NCBI RefSeq assembly: GCF_041146395.1
Contig: NC_091010.1
Span: 53,092,001-53,156,000, forward strand
Source: Eulemur rufifrons
Lineage: Eukaryota; Chordata; Mammalia; Primates; Lemuridae
Direction of reading: 5' to 3'
Length of the DNA: 64,000 bases
Below, in pieces: positions 11,708 through 22,080 of this stretch. Position numbers and translations under genes: made by a program. The stretch's first letter is position 1; each line of letters begins with the position of its first letter. The notes under the pieces were generated by a model. The model ran no database searches and was not told where the DNA came from. It worked only from the letters and a program-made list of their open reading frames with translations.

Positions 11708-12059
11708 GGCCGGGCGCGGTGGCTCATGCCTGTAATCCTAGCACTCTGGGAGGCCGAGGTGGGTGGATCGCTCAAGGTCAGGAGTTCGAGACCAGCCTGA
11801 GCAAGAGCGAGACCCCGTCTCTACTAAAAATAGAAAGAAATTATATGGACAACTAAAAATATATATATAGAAAAATTAGCCGGGCATAGTGGCGCATGCC
11901 TGTAGTCCCAGCTACTCGGGAGGCTGAGGCAGGAGGATCACTTGAGCCCAGGAGTTTGAGGTTGCTGTGAGCTAGGCTGACGCCACGGCACTCACTCTAG
12001 CCTGGGCAACAAAGTGAGACTCTGTCTCAAAAAATAAATAAATAAATAAATAAATAAAT
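11708..12059 (+). mobile_element. Full-length dimeric Alu SINE, strepsirrhine type
   Basis: Starts with GGCCGGGCGCGGTGGCTCATG, the Alu 5' end with the RNA polymerase III A box; a B-box-like 'gttcgagaccagcctg' lies in the left arm. Left arm and right arm ('ccgggcatagtggcgcatgcc') are both present. Between the arms sits an AT-rich stretch at about 11833-11876 ('aagaaattatatggacaac', 'aaaaatatatatatag') longer than the A-rich linker of human Alus; the right arm ends with 'gaggttgctgtgagctaggctgacgcc', which I associate with strepsirrhine Alus. The tail is an (AAAT)n array from about 12030. Intact-looking ends and a near-perfect duplication suggest a moderately young insertion. Confidence 0.95.
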
Positions 12060-12074
12060 AAATTACTTTTATCA
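12060..12074. repeat. Right target-site duplication of the Alu
   Basis: Second copy of the 15-base direct repeat, with one mismatch to 11693-11707. Confidence 0.85.
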
Positions 12075-12089
12075 TTCCAGTCCAACAGT

Positions 12090-12420
12090 TTTCTTATGGA
12101 TTATTTTGAACCAGGTCATGTAACAGGCACAGCCTTGTAAAAGAAAGTTTGGAACAAGGTCCCTGCATTGAAGAATTCACAACCTCATTGCAATATTACA
12201 TTGTAAATATTATATAGAGATGAGCACAGGGATGTATGGATGGAGAGACCAGACAAGGTGCAATGGGAGTGGTTTATCAAAGGAGGTAGCCCTCAGCTGA
12301 GGCATAAAGATTAAAAAAAAATGATGAGGGGCATTAAGATCAAGGTGAATAGCTTGATTCATGGTATGGAATTATAAAACAGCATGAGACAACATGCAGA
12401 ATTCAGGATTGCTGGAAAAA
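12090..12420 (+). repeat. Ancient interspersed repeat, family not assigned
   Basis: Shares its order of motifs with 11160-11560: 'caggcacagcc..', 'aaggtccctgcattgaagaattcacaacctc', a block like 'agaccagacaaggtgcaatggga', then 'cagctgaggcataaag'. It probably belongs to the same old family, which the Alu has entered or separated. Confidence 0.35.
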
Positions 12421-12439
12421 AGTGAAAAGCATTTATTCT

Positions 12440-12740
12440 ACACCTCTGCTTTAGATTTGGAGGTTCTTCCACCCATCTTCCCAACCAGGAGTCCATTCCA
12501 CATGTTCATGTGTCTCCTCCTATTCAACTCCAATATCACCTCCTCCCTCCATGAAGTATTTTCAGATGCCCATGGAATGAAATTTTAACACCTCTCTTAA
12601 GTTCATAACAAACCACCACCAAAAGTTTTTTTGTAGATAAGACCTGTCTCTAGTTTACCACTGTTTCTACTATGATGTCTAATAGAGGCTTACATATCAT
12701 AGGTGGTCAAAAAACACTTAGTGAATAAATGAATTAAATT
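12440..12740 (+). repeat. L2 LINE 3' end
   Basis: Contains 'atcacctcctccctccatgaagtattttcagatgccc', the decayed form of the L2 block TCACCTCCTCCAGGAAGCCTTCCCTGA, and ends with 'ggtcaaaaaacacttagtgaataaatgaat', matching the L2 tail GCTCAATAAATATTTGTTGAATGAATGA. Confidence 0.65.
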
Positions 12741-12992
12741 AATCTGTCAGTACAACTATCTCTAAATTTATTACCAATTCTAACTTCTATCTTAAAATTG
12801 TTTTCACCAGGTTGGGTTTGGTCTCAAAAATGGTTTCCAAAGTTATTAGGCTACCATAACTTCTATTTGGGACACACAATTTTCATTGACTCCTTTTAGT
12901 TCCCCTAGTGGTGATTCTATTTAGTTTTTGTGGTGACTAGATCCTGGGACCTAGAATCTTAGACATGGACTAGATCTTTAAAATCATCTATT

Positions 12993-13158
12993 TTAGTGAT
13001 CTCAACCTTGGTTACACATTTAAATCAATTTTGTGCTCATGAAAAATATCTGTGGCTAGATGCTACCCTCAAAAAATTCTCATTTAATTGGTCTGAAGTA
13101 GGTCTTAGATACTCCCCAAGGGATTCTAATGTGAAACCATGGCTTAAAACCACTGAAA
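12993..13158 (+). mobile_element. MER5-type hAT-Charlie DNA transposon
   Basis: Begins 'gtgatctcaaccttggttacaca' and ends 'aatgtgaaaccatggcttaaaaccactg', the inverted ends of MER5A/MER5B (CAGTGGTTCTCAACC ... GGTTGAGAACCACTG). The middle carries 'attctcatttaattggtctgaagt', also typical. It is a non-autonomous element mobilised long ago by a Charlie transposase. Confidence 0.75.
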
Positions 13159-13360
13159 ATCATTGTATTACATATTATCAAAGTCATCTCTCACAAGTGA
13201 AGAAAGCCTAATCAAGAACGGTCAGGTGACTTTCACAGGAGTGACAAAAATAATCTAATTGTGGCAAAGCTGTATCTGGAGCTCAATCCTTTCTTTCTTC
13301 TCAAATTACCAAGTATAATCATCCCCATTCATGCTTTCTGAATGTCCATCCTCCTCCATA

Positions 13361-13420
13361 CAAACACACACACACATACAAACACACACACACACACACA
13401 CAAACAAACAAACACAACAC
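13361..13420. repeat. (CA)n with (CAAA)n microsatellite
   Basis: A CA array broken by ATACAA, passing into CAAACAAACAAA. Likely variable in length. Confidence 0.9.
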
Positions 13421-13654
13421 TGTCTCTGAGAATAAACACACTGTTGTGAAATTGATGCTTGGCTTACATTAAGCTCTCCCTAATGGGCTAGGTTTGAGAG
13501 ACAGCATTTGTTTTCATGATAGAATCGAACTCCATTTCAGAGTTCAGAGACACACTCACTTATCCAGAATCAATAATAGCTGGAAGGAATTCCAGAGGTA
13601 TGCACAATATAAAACCTTTACAAAGATAATGCTGAACTGGATTTTTTTTTCTTT

Positions 13655-13725
13655 CTTGCAGTTGTTAGAATTAAATGAGATAAGACACAGAAGGCATTTA
13701 GCAAAGTGCTTAGGTCATATTTTGT
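13655..13725 (+). repeat. MIR SINE 3' fragment
   Basis: 'gttgttagaattaaatgagataag' followed by 'catttagcaaagtgcttagg' matches the MIR segment GTTGTGAGGATTAAATGAGATAAT ... AAAGCGCTTAGCACAG. Confidence 0.65.
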
Positions 13726-13889
13726 CTCAGTCATGACAATGATTATTATTTTCATCTTATATTAGTGCTGAATTGGCAGCAATGCAGATGCATAATGAAA
13801 TTAGGGAAGAGAGTATATTAATACATTGGATATCTTAGGTGACTCTAACATCATCATATCTGAATGATTCAATTTAATTCAAATATAAG

Positions 13890-14045
13890 CCTTGTGAATT
13901 AGGTGTATTTACCCCAAGTTTGCAGATGAGAAAATTGAAACTCAGAGACACTAAGTAATTTGTTCAGTATCATCCAGCTGGTAAGTGATGGAGCTAGGTG
14001 CTGAGTCCTAGGCTAACTGACCCCCAAAGTGTATGTGATTTTTAT
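13890..14045 (+). repeat. MIR SINE fragment
   Basis: 'tgcagatgagaaaattgaaactcagagacactaagtaatttgttcagtatcatccagctggtaagtgatggagct' closely follows the MIRb/MIR3 block with GATGAGGAAACTGAGGCTCAGAGAGGTTAAGTAACTTG and CACAGCTAGTAAGTGGCAGAGC. One of the best-preserved MIRs in the window. Confidence 0.85.
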
Positions 14046-16207
14046 TCACACAAGATGTTCCCATTTTTTTGTTACAACATTTTGCAGAAGAGTTTACAGA
14101 TTAAATGCATGGGTAACTGAATATCTATGGGAAATTAGGACTATTATTGTTGCAATTCTGACATTTTATGGTTAATAATAAAAAAGACATATACTTTGAT
14201 CTTCCACAAAATAAACATTTTTGATATTCCAGCCTAAATATGCTACAAACATAAGATATATACCCTTTGTGGAAAGTAGGCTGATCCCGTGTTCTTCATA
14301 TACAACATGTTCACATAACCTGCAATTCTCTCTTTTGTCTTATGCCTCTAAAATTATCCCTCATTCTTTCAGAGTCAACTAAGTCCCACCTTGGCTGTTC
14401 TAGCTGAATTAAATCTCTCCCTTCTCTGAATTCCATTGCAAGCATGGCTTGGACCCTAAAGATTAATGCCTCTCTTCTTGAGATATCCTTTGTTTATAAG
14501 TAACAGATATTAGTCAAACTAGGTTAAACAAGTAAGAGGAAAGAACTGGGGGGGGGGGAAGCATATCTTTGGTAACCCACAGACACACCATACATCTTTG
14601 AATCCCTTGTAAGGTATTCAAAGGACAAAAATTCAAAGCAAGATGAGAAAGCGTCTTCTCTCTCACCCTCTTTCCCTCTCTCTTCTTTGTCTTCTTTCTG
14701 TACACATTGTTTTTCTGTGCCATGTCATGGGTGGACTCCCTAAACCTTGTAAGTCTTTTCAGTTCAAGCGCACAAAAAAGACTCACATAACTCAAGTTTT
14801 GTGGGAATGAGACTCTTCTTATTCCAGCTTTGTTCAGGTGTCCATTCCTGGTCCATTCAGACTGATCCAGTCACAGCTTTGGTGGGGTTGGGGGTGATCT
14901 AATCTACTTTACCATTTGATAAACTCTGCGCTAGGTCATTCTCTCCCTTTAAGTATATAATAAATAGTATCTACTCTACACAAAATTATAAAGCTCCCTA
15001 AGGAAAAGATAGTGGCTTTCACCTCTTCTTTGTTCTTCACAATGCATCCTATGGTTGATTAATTTGTCAACTGAGGGGTAAGATGAAGGACACTCAGTAG
15101 AGACATCCTTGTGTCTTAATAGATGAGAGAGTATGAGAACACACCGTAACCCTGCAAGAGTGAAGACACTAGAAAGCCTACATCCAAAGAGCAAGAGAGA
15201 TGCACTGGAACAACTAGGCTCCAGCAGAGCACAGTGGGACACAGTGAGCAGGACTCAGCTTAATCTGATCTCACTGCAAGAGGAAACAGTCACTTAAAGT
15301 TATACTGGGACACTACGTACAAACATAAAAACATGACCTTGAAGTTTTCCAAAAGATCCCTACCTCTGGATGAACAAACTGGAGGAAGTGCATGGCTTAG
15401 CCTCAGCACCTCTAGAAAATCAAATCTTTGGAGGACTGGGCCATAGGTGTGACACTGTGGCCTACGATGCTATTTTTAGCCCATTTTTCTATTTTCCAGC
15501 TGGCCTTACTTTCTGTAATAAGGAAATAATGCCGCAGTAATGGTCAAAGTCTATGCAGGACAAAGGCTCTGAGAATAACAATTGCATCTTACTACAAATA
15601 AAGGCCTTTGTGTGGCTCTCCCTAAAATGTTAGAAATTTTATACCTATCTCTATAGAAAGCGCCAATTTTATTTAAGTTGTGTTTCTCATGGTGACTGGT
15701 ACATGTCTGAGAATATAATAACCTTTCCATAGAGTATACTTATTATGTTTTATTTCCAAATGAACCTTGTAGGCTCAGCTTGGTTCAGGTAAACAGTCAC
15801 TGTCTAGGGAATATTGATAAGGGTTTGGGGTCAAACAGGAAGACTATGAATGACAAAGCAAATAGTTGTGTGATGTGAATAGTTTCTTTCTCTATGAAAA
15901 AATTGACAAGATTCAGCAGGCAAGAATAAAAGAACTATTAAAGTGAAGAGGCCTTTCTTAGCACTGAGAAACCAAGCCACCTGTGCAAATTTGGGTATAT
16001 TTGGCCTGTATCTTCTGTGGCTTAAGGTGAGGTGATAATTTTTACCTGTTATACTAATGAGGATGATAGTTTCTTAAAAATATAGGAAATATATTATCCA
16101 TGATGGCTGATTTGAACCTGGACATGTCATAAACAAGCCCACAAAAATTCCTATATAAATCACATGTATATGTTTCTCATCTTGATAGATAATGGACAAG
16201 TCTAATT
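14046..16207. other. Non-coding DNA, mostly unassigned
   Basis: A run of 11 G at 14548-14558 is the only striking simple-sequence feature. The part at 14490-14900 has the feel of an old interspersed repeat ('tcaaactaggttaaacaa', a C/T-rich block, 'ggtgtccattcctggtcca..cagtcacagctttggt'), class uncertain. Frames at 14514-14795 and 14976-15242 (minus) are short and domainless. Confidence 0.45.
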
Positions 16208-16787
16208 TGTGATAGGGAGAATCTGTAGATGGCTCCACATTCCAAGCCCATTGTATAGTTCTCTTCCCTTCTGCAGGCAGAAACTGTGAAAACGATGAGA
16301 TAGTTACTCTCTTGATTAGATTATATAGTGTTTGGTGAATGGTGATAAGATAGTCACTCCCGTGATTATGTTACACTATATAAGACCTCCTTATAGCAGA
16401 CTGGAGAGATGCACTCCTGCTGATTGGAGAAAAGCAAATAGTCTTGTTTAAACTACCACAGAGCCATGAGGTGAGGAACTGAGGTAACCTACAGGAGCTG
16501 CGAGTTGTACTTGGCTAACTACTAGTAAGAAAATGGGACCTCAATAATATAGCAACAAGGCAATTAATTTTGCCAACAATTTTTGAGCTTGGAACAGAAT
16601 GCTGGGCCTCAGATGAGAAATGAATCTCTGACAAACACCTTGATTTTAGCCTGGTGATATCCTGAGCAGAGCACTCAGCTAACATGTACTTGAACTCCTG
16701 ATCCATGGAAATTGTAAGGTAATAAATGGGTGCTGTTTAAACAATTAAGTTTGTGATAATTTGTTACACAGCAATAAAAAACTAACA
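16208..16787 (+). mobile_element. MLT1-like ERVL-MaLR LTR
   Basis: Starts TGTGATAGGGAGAAT and ends near AAAAACTAACA, i.e. the TG...CA ends expected of an LTR. Inner landmarks of MLT1-type LTRs are visible: 'gactctcttgattagattata'-like early block (16305-16325), 'gcactcctgctg' (about 16411), 'aagaaaatgggacctcaa', 'caacaccttgattttagcctggtgat', and the polyadenylation part 'aaggtaataaatgggtgctgtttaaacaattaagtttgtgataatttgttaca' with AATAAA at 16721-16726. No internal viral genes follow, so it is a solo or MaLR LTR. Subfamily uncertain. Confidence 0.7.
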
Positions 16788-17714
16788 AACTGTTAAATAA
16801 GTAGTCAATATATTCATTTACTAATTTAATAAACATTGGTGGAAAAAAAACTACATGCTAAATAGCATAATAGGTAATGGGAAGGAAGAGTGATACATGA
16901 CCACCACCAACCCCATGAAAATAAGAAAAGGTTTTATTAGTAATTAAGTTATCTTTATAATAAAAATAAATAAATCATTCCTTTAACTTCTCAGAATATT
17001 GCTGTCTGTTAGATATAAGAAAGTAAATTACAAAAGAGGCTAAATGGAATTTACACTCAGACTTCCAGGTTATCAAATGATTGAAAATTATTCCTTCATG
17101 CTGCACCTCTTTTTTTTCCACCTATATTTTTCTCTTTTCCTGTCCAAGCCAGAAACAAAGACAAAAGTTCCACTTTCTGAGAAAGGTATTTTCAGGGCAC
17201 AGAGAGTTCCAAATTTCTAAGATGCCTAGACTTGCAAAAGCACCCTTTCTCCTCCCAAAGGTCCCTGGCCCAACCCTCCATAAGTTCAGATACATGGCTC
17301 CAAAAACCATCTGTGGAGACTTGTTCCAGCCAAACCAAGCAAGGGGAGGTAGTGAATGACATATGGCTACAGAATAACTGAGGGCTGATGAAACTTTTTA
17401 CAATTTCTCTCACTACTACTTTAGCATAGAACAGCCCCTCCCAACTACCATCTCTACCCCCAACACCTACTCACATATACGGTCTATTTATATTGTTTCA
17501 CACCTCTTCCATTCCAGATGGCAAAGCTGAAAGCATTTGCCTTATATTAGAAGTTTAAAAATTCAATTTAATTTGGATAACCTGAAATACAATTTATCCC
17601 ATTGGAAGTCTGTTTTCCTCTTACTATTTTAACTTATGCATTTGGGTAACAAAACTAGAAAGTTGGGGCAGTAAGAGTGATTGGAAACAATTTATCTTTC
17701 TGTGACATGACCAA
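16788..17714. other. Non-coding DNA, nothing recognised
   Basis: AT-rich at first, then a moderately GC-richer part at 17150-17360 with short overlapping frames on both strands (up to 92 residues) that show no domain. No repeat named. Confidence 0.5.
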
Positions 17715-17841
17715 TGACCAAAACTGAGAAATTTAAAGACAAAGAGAAACACAAAGTAAAAGGGGGAAGGGGAGGGGGGAGAGAGAGACAGTCAGAGACA
17801 GAGAGACAAAGAGACACAGAAACAAAGAGAGAGAGCGTGCA
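17715..17841 (+). repeat. GA-rich (purine) low-complexity tract
   Basis: About 125 bases almost wholly A and G on the plus strand, with G-runs at 17761-17778 and then GAGAGACA-type units. Overlapping frames on both strands (E/R/K-rich on plus, S/L-rich on minus) are products of this composition, not genes. Confidence 0.9.
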
Positions 17842-18309
17842 AGTGACCCTCAGGGATTGGGCTATTTGTATCATTGAACACCTAACACATATTTGGGAGA
17901 TTTTATGCTAAATATTTTGAGGGATCAGAGATAAATCTTATGCTGTCTAAGCTTTCAGTATCTAACAGAGGAAAGGTACAGCAGTATTAATCCTAATAAC
18001 CAGTAGGCTTTGAAAAACAGTCAAACACAGGTGAAGGGTGCCAAGAAAGGAGAAAAGAATTCTACTTGACCTGTGGGAAGTCTGCTTTGGTAGCACAGGA
18101 ATAAGGAATTGAAATTGATCTTGAAATGGAGTCCAAAGAATTTCTTCAAGATCAACCCTTCTTCTACCCTCACCTCAGGGACAACTCTAGTAAAAACTTG
18201 AAGTGCTGTGGTTATAGCCTTGTTATATACCAAATAAAAATATGCTAAATGCTTGTTTTCAATTATTATTATTCACAGATACTAAATTATATTAATAGTT
18301 GTTCTATTT
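17842..18309. other. Non-coding DNA, nothing recognised
   Basis: No gene or named repeat between the GA tract and the LTR pair. A 70-residue minus frame at 18021-18233 has no domain. Confidence 0.45.
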
Positions 18310-18683
18310 TGGTCTTTGTGTGTGCTACTATAACAAAATTCTTTTGACTGGGTAGTTTATAAACAATAGAAATTTGTTTCTTATAATTCTGGAGCCTGGG
18401 GAGTCTGAGATCAAGACCTCTGCAGGTTGGGTGTCTGATGACGGCCCAGTCTCTGTTCCTGGTCTCTGCTTGGTGCTGTGTCCTTACATGGCAGAAGATA
18501 GAAGGGCAAAAGGAACCTATCTAGTTCCCTTCAGTCTTATTATAAGTTCACCAATACCATTTGTGAGGACAGAGACTTCACAGCCTAATCACATCTTAAA
18601 GGCCTTCCCTATTAGTACTTTTGCATTGAGGATTAAGTTTCAACATGAATTTTGAAGGAGACACAAACATTAAAACCATAGCA
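18310..18683 (-). mobile_element. MLT1/MST-type ERVL-MaLR LTR
   Basis: Read on the plus strand it shows the reversed MaLR LTR order: 'ctactataacaaaattc', 'gtagtttataaacaatagaaatttgtttcttataattctggag', 'gggtgtctgatgacggccc', 'tgctgtgtccttacatggcagaag', 'aggccttccctattagtac', and 'tttcaacatgaattttgaaggagacacaaacattaaaaccatagca' as the LTR start in complement. Ends two bases before the next LTR. Confidence 0.75.
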
Positions 18684-18685
18684 GG

Positions 18686-19154
18686 TGTATTGGTCAGGAT
18701 TTTCCAGAGAAACAGAACCAATAGGATCTGTCTATCTGTTTATATATACAGAAACAAAGACATTTATTATGATGGATTGGCTCTCATAATTATAAAGGCT
18801 GAGAAGCCCCATGATCTGCCATCTCCAAGCTGGGAGTCTAGGAAAGCTGGTGGTATATTTCTAGTCCAAGTTCAAAGGCCCAAGAACTGGGAGCACCAGT
18901 GTAAAAGAAAAGGAGAAGATGGATGTCCCAGCTCAAGAAGCAACAATGAATTCACCCTTCCTCCGCCTTTTCATTTTATTCAGGCCCAGACTAACTGTCC
19001 TGCCCACATTGGTGAAGGCAGATCTTCTTTACTCAGTCTACTGATTCAAATGCTAATATGTTCCAGAAATACCCTCATGGACACACCCAGAAATAATGTT
19101 TTACCAGCTATGTGAGCATCCCATAGCCCAGTCAAGCTGACACATAATATTAAC
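18686..19154 (-). mobile_element. MLT2-type ERVL LTR
   Basis: In plus orientation it begins 'tgtattggtcaggattttccagagaaacagaacc' and ends 'gcccagtcaagctgacacataatattaacc', the complement of an ERVL LTR that starts TGTGATGGTTAAT and ends at GAACCCTGACTAATACA. Middle landmarks include 'ggctgagaagccccatgatctgcca', 'tcccttcctccgcctttt'-like and 'acccagaaataatgttttacca'. The 156-residue frame at 18645-19115 lies across it and is not a gene. ERVL elements have no envelope gene; only an LTR is left here. Confidence 0.8.
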
Positions 19155-19719
19155 CTTCTTTATTCTTAAACCATTTCATGAGTAAGCAATATGGCTGTAA
19201 AATAACGAGGCTGTTTTGTTTTCATTTTATAAATAACAAAGTCATAGTTAATGGTATAAATAAGTATTTTTCCCTTGTATATAATTATTTAATCTCTCTC
19301 CTTGTCATAAATTATGCATTATGGAAAGTTATCTACCATGCAAATATTAGAGTTAATATAGGTAAACTACCTATCTTCATCCCTGATACAAAAATAAGAT
19401 TCAATATAGTGTAGCTATAATTATTATTAGAGTGTTCAGCATACCTGAGTTGAAGGATAGTTGTATATATTTTAAGTTAGATTTCCTAAAAATAACATAA
19501 AGAAGAAATATTAATTGATTCTGCCTCCCACCCTCCAAATTACTTCATTCACAACATGTAGTTCTCCTTCCAATTAGATTCAAATTTACTTAAATTCAAG
19601 CTTAAAATACCTGACTTTCCTAACTTTTGCCTTTCCCCACCATGTAGATTCCACTGTTCTGTCTGCTGAATAGATCTTGCTCTCTATGTTGACAGCCTAT
19701 AAAATTAATTCCCAGGTTG
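19155..19719. other. AT-rich non-coding DNA
   Basis: No gene or named repeat. The 78-residue plus frame at 19178-19414 is an AT-rich chance frame. Confidence 0.5.
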
Positions 19720-19724
19720 TAGTC

Positions 19725-20114
19725 TGCTATGCTTTAGATATTTGTCCCTCCAGACCTCGTGTTGAAATCTGATCCCATTGTTGGAGATGTTTGGGTCATG
19801 GGGGCAGACCCCTCATGACTAGATTAATGCCTCCTCTGGGGGAGCATTAGTGGAGTTCTTGCTCTATTAGGTACAGGAGAGCTGGTTGTTAAAAAGAGCC
19901 TGGCACCTCCCCCTCACTCTCTTGCTTCCTCTCTCACCATGTGATCTCTGCACTTGTGGCTCCCCTTGCCTTCTGCCATGAGGGAAGGAGGCTGAGACTT
20001 TCACCAGATGCCTCACCTTCCAGCCAGCAGGATCATGAACCAAAGGAACCTGTTTTCTTTATAAATTACCCAGCCTCAAGTATTCCTTTATAGCAACACA
20101 AATGGACTAAGTCA
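19725..20114 (+). mobile_element. MST-type ERVL-MaLR solo LTR
   Basis: Starts TGCTATGCTTTAGATATTTGTCCC and ends AAATGGACTAAGTCA. The interior follows MSTA/MSTB closely: 'gtgttgaaatctgatccc', 'gatgtttgggtcatggggg', 'gctggttgttaaaaagagcctggcacc', 'ctctcaccatgtgatctctgcac', 'ttctttataaattacccagcctcaagtattcctttatagcaacac'. Flanked by 5-base duplications TAGTC (19720-19724) and TAATC (20115-20119), one mismatch, as expected for ERVL integration. No internal sequence is present. Confidence 0.9.
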
Positions 20115-20119
20115 TAATC

Positions 20120-21470
20120 CTTGCTTCAAAAAATAAAACTCAGACATGACATGTAGCCTTTATCTCCTTCATTAACATTAGGTCTCCTGTACCCACCAAA
20201 GTGTTTGATAAATTATAAGCTGAAACTCCTCTAAATGGAGAAGACATGACTTCTTTATATGTACTTGTCACCTGTTGAGACTGCCTTCTTAAGGACTGTA
20301 TAAGTGGTGATGTACAGAAAATACAAAAGCCACTTTGATAAACAGAAAGGGTTTTAGGCAGTAGCAAAGAAATCAACCCAAATCAGTCTGCTTATAAAGG
20401 CTAAGATCAGGGAAAGAAGCAAAATATAGTTTTTTAACGCTCATCCAAAAGATGTTTTCTGAATGTAACATCTTATAAAAATATGTTTTAACATTAAATT
20501 TCTTATTATATTCAACCCAGGCAAGCCCCACCAGTCAATTGAGTAGACATCATTTTGCTTACAGTATTTAGAGAAATTAAACTGTCACTCTTCATTTCTC
20601 CTGATGGCTATGCCAGAAAACATGTCCCATTTTTATCTCAGAGTCTTATTTGAATTTAAAATCATACTGGTGGCTTCAAAATCCTTAATTTCAGATTGCT
20701 ATCTTCTGTGATGAGACCCAGGATACAGGAGTCTATGCCCTCAATACAAATGAAGGCTGACCACATAAGAAAAAAAAAAAAAATCACTTTTTACTTTTTC
20801 TTCCTCCCTGCCTTGAAATTCTCAAATTAAGAAGCTCAGAACAATGTCACCTGAGAGCTGTGTTCCAGGACTACAGCAAACAGCCGAGAGGTGAGGAGAA
20901 ATCTTCCCATCCATGAAGCTGTCAATAGAATTACCCACACAGGCAGTGATCACATTCAAGCTTGCACCATTGAGGATGTCCCCAGAGGTGACAATGGGTT
21001 AGCCACATTATTTTAGAAGTGTGATCTACATCAGGTGTGGAATTTGGAGGTTCAGGACTTCACACAGCAATCCAGTCAATGAGATTTACCAAATAAAGCA
21101 ACAACCATGGAGTAACACTATGCACTGCTCTCCATTTTCCTTCCCAACATAAATCATACTTGGCTCTATGATAAATTACCCAGTTGGCAAGTTTGACCCC
21201 GTGATATGCTTATGCCCATTTCCAGATCATAGAGGACTTTTGCTGTCCATTTGCACTGCCTTCTGGCATTCTCACGTCACTTTCTGTCTCCCCAAATCCC
21301 CAGCCTATATTTCAATTTCACCTTACCTTGCAGTGTTTTTTAAGCCATGACCACTGCTTTCTACATTCATACCAGTCACATTTTTATTCCCTTCCTACCC
21401 TCAGGAAGTTCAAAACCTACTGGTCATTCAATAATCCTTGGGAAACAGTTTAATCACTAGGAGTTAGAGC
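20120..21470. other. Non-coding DNA, nothing recognised
   Basis: No gene, RNA or named repeat. A poly-A run of 14 lies at about 20769-20783. Frames at 20140-20376 (minus) and 21168-21350 (plus) have no domain. Confidence 0.5.
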
Positions 21471-21658
21471 AGCAGTTCTGAAAGTGTGTTCTGAACCAGC
21501 AGCTTTAGCAACACTAGGAAACTTGTTAGAGATGCAAATTATTAGGCCCCAGATGTGTTGAATCAGAAGCTAAGTCTGGGGGCACACAGCCCTGAAATAT
21601 GTGTCTGACAAGTCGTCTGGGTGATTCAGATACACAGTAAAGTTTTTGAAACACTAAG
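21471..21658 (+). mobile_element. MER5A hAT-Charlie DNA transposon
   Basis: Runs from 'gcagttctgaaagtgtgttctgaaccagcagc' through 'ggaaacttgttagagatgcaaattattaggcccca' and 'gaatcagaagc' to 'gtgattcagatacacagtaaagtttttgaaacact', in the order of the ~189-base MER5A consensus and almost its full length. Confidence 0.9.
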
Positions 21659-21904
21659 TGAGAATAGTCCAATCTGATTAAGCAGCTAGATTTGGCATTT
21701 GGTGAATAACTTTTTTTTTTTAAGTAGAGCATTTTTTAATCCAAAATAAAGCTCTCTTGGAACATGGCTAACTCTTATTTATGTTTCTATGTCCCAAATG
21801 GTTATCGGTACATCTTGAATAGAACAAGAATCTACAAAAAAATGTTGGATATATTTGAACCAAGCTAATTTCAAATTACAGATCAAACTAAATGAAACCT
21901 ACAC

Positions 21905-22080
21905 TTTGTGGAGGCAGGTTAGCCTGTGATTAAAAGCAAAGGCTTTGTTGTCAGTTGGATCTGGGATCAAGTTAGAACTCTACCAGTTCCTTGGTAAACA
22001 TTTCTTAGGCAGTTTAATCTCTGAGTTCTAATTTTCTTATCTACCAAATATGGATAGCAGAACCTATCACAAAAATTTCT
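21905..22080 (+). repeat. MIR SINE, 5' part, split by an L1
   Basis: 'gtgattaaaagcaaaggctttgttgtcagttggatctggg..' followed by 'gttctaattttcttatctaccaaatatggatagcagaacctatca' corresponds to the MIR stretch from GTGGTTAAGAGCACGGGCTCTGGAGTCAG to CATCTGTAAAATGGGGATAATAGTACCTACC. The missing 3' part resumes at 22918. Confidence 0.8.

Noticed and set aside
18645..19115. 156-residue plus-strand frame
   Set aside because: It lies across two antisense LTRs and reads LTR sequence in the wrong direction.
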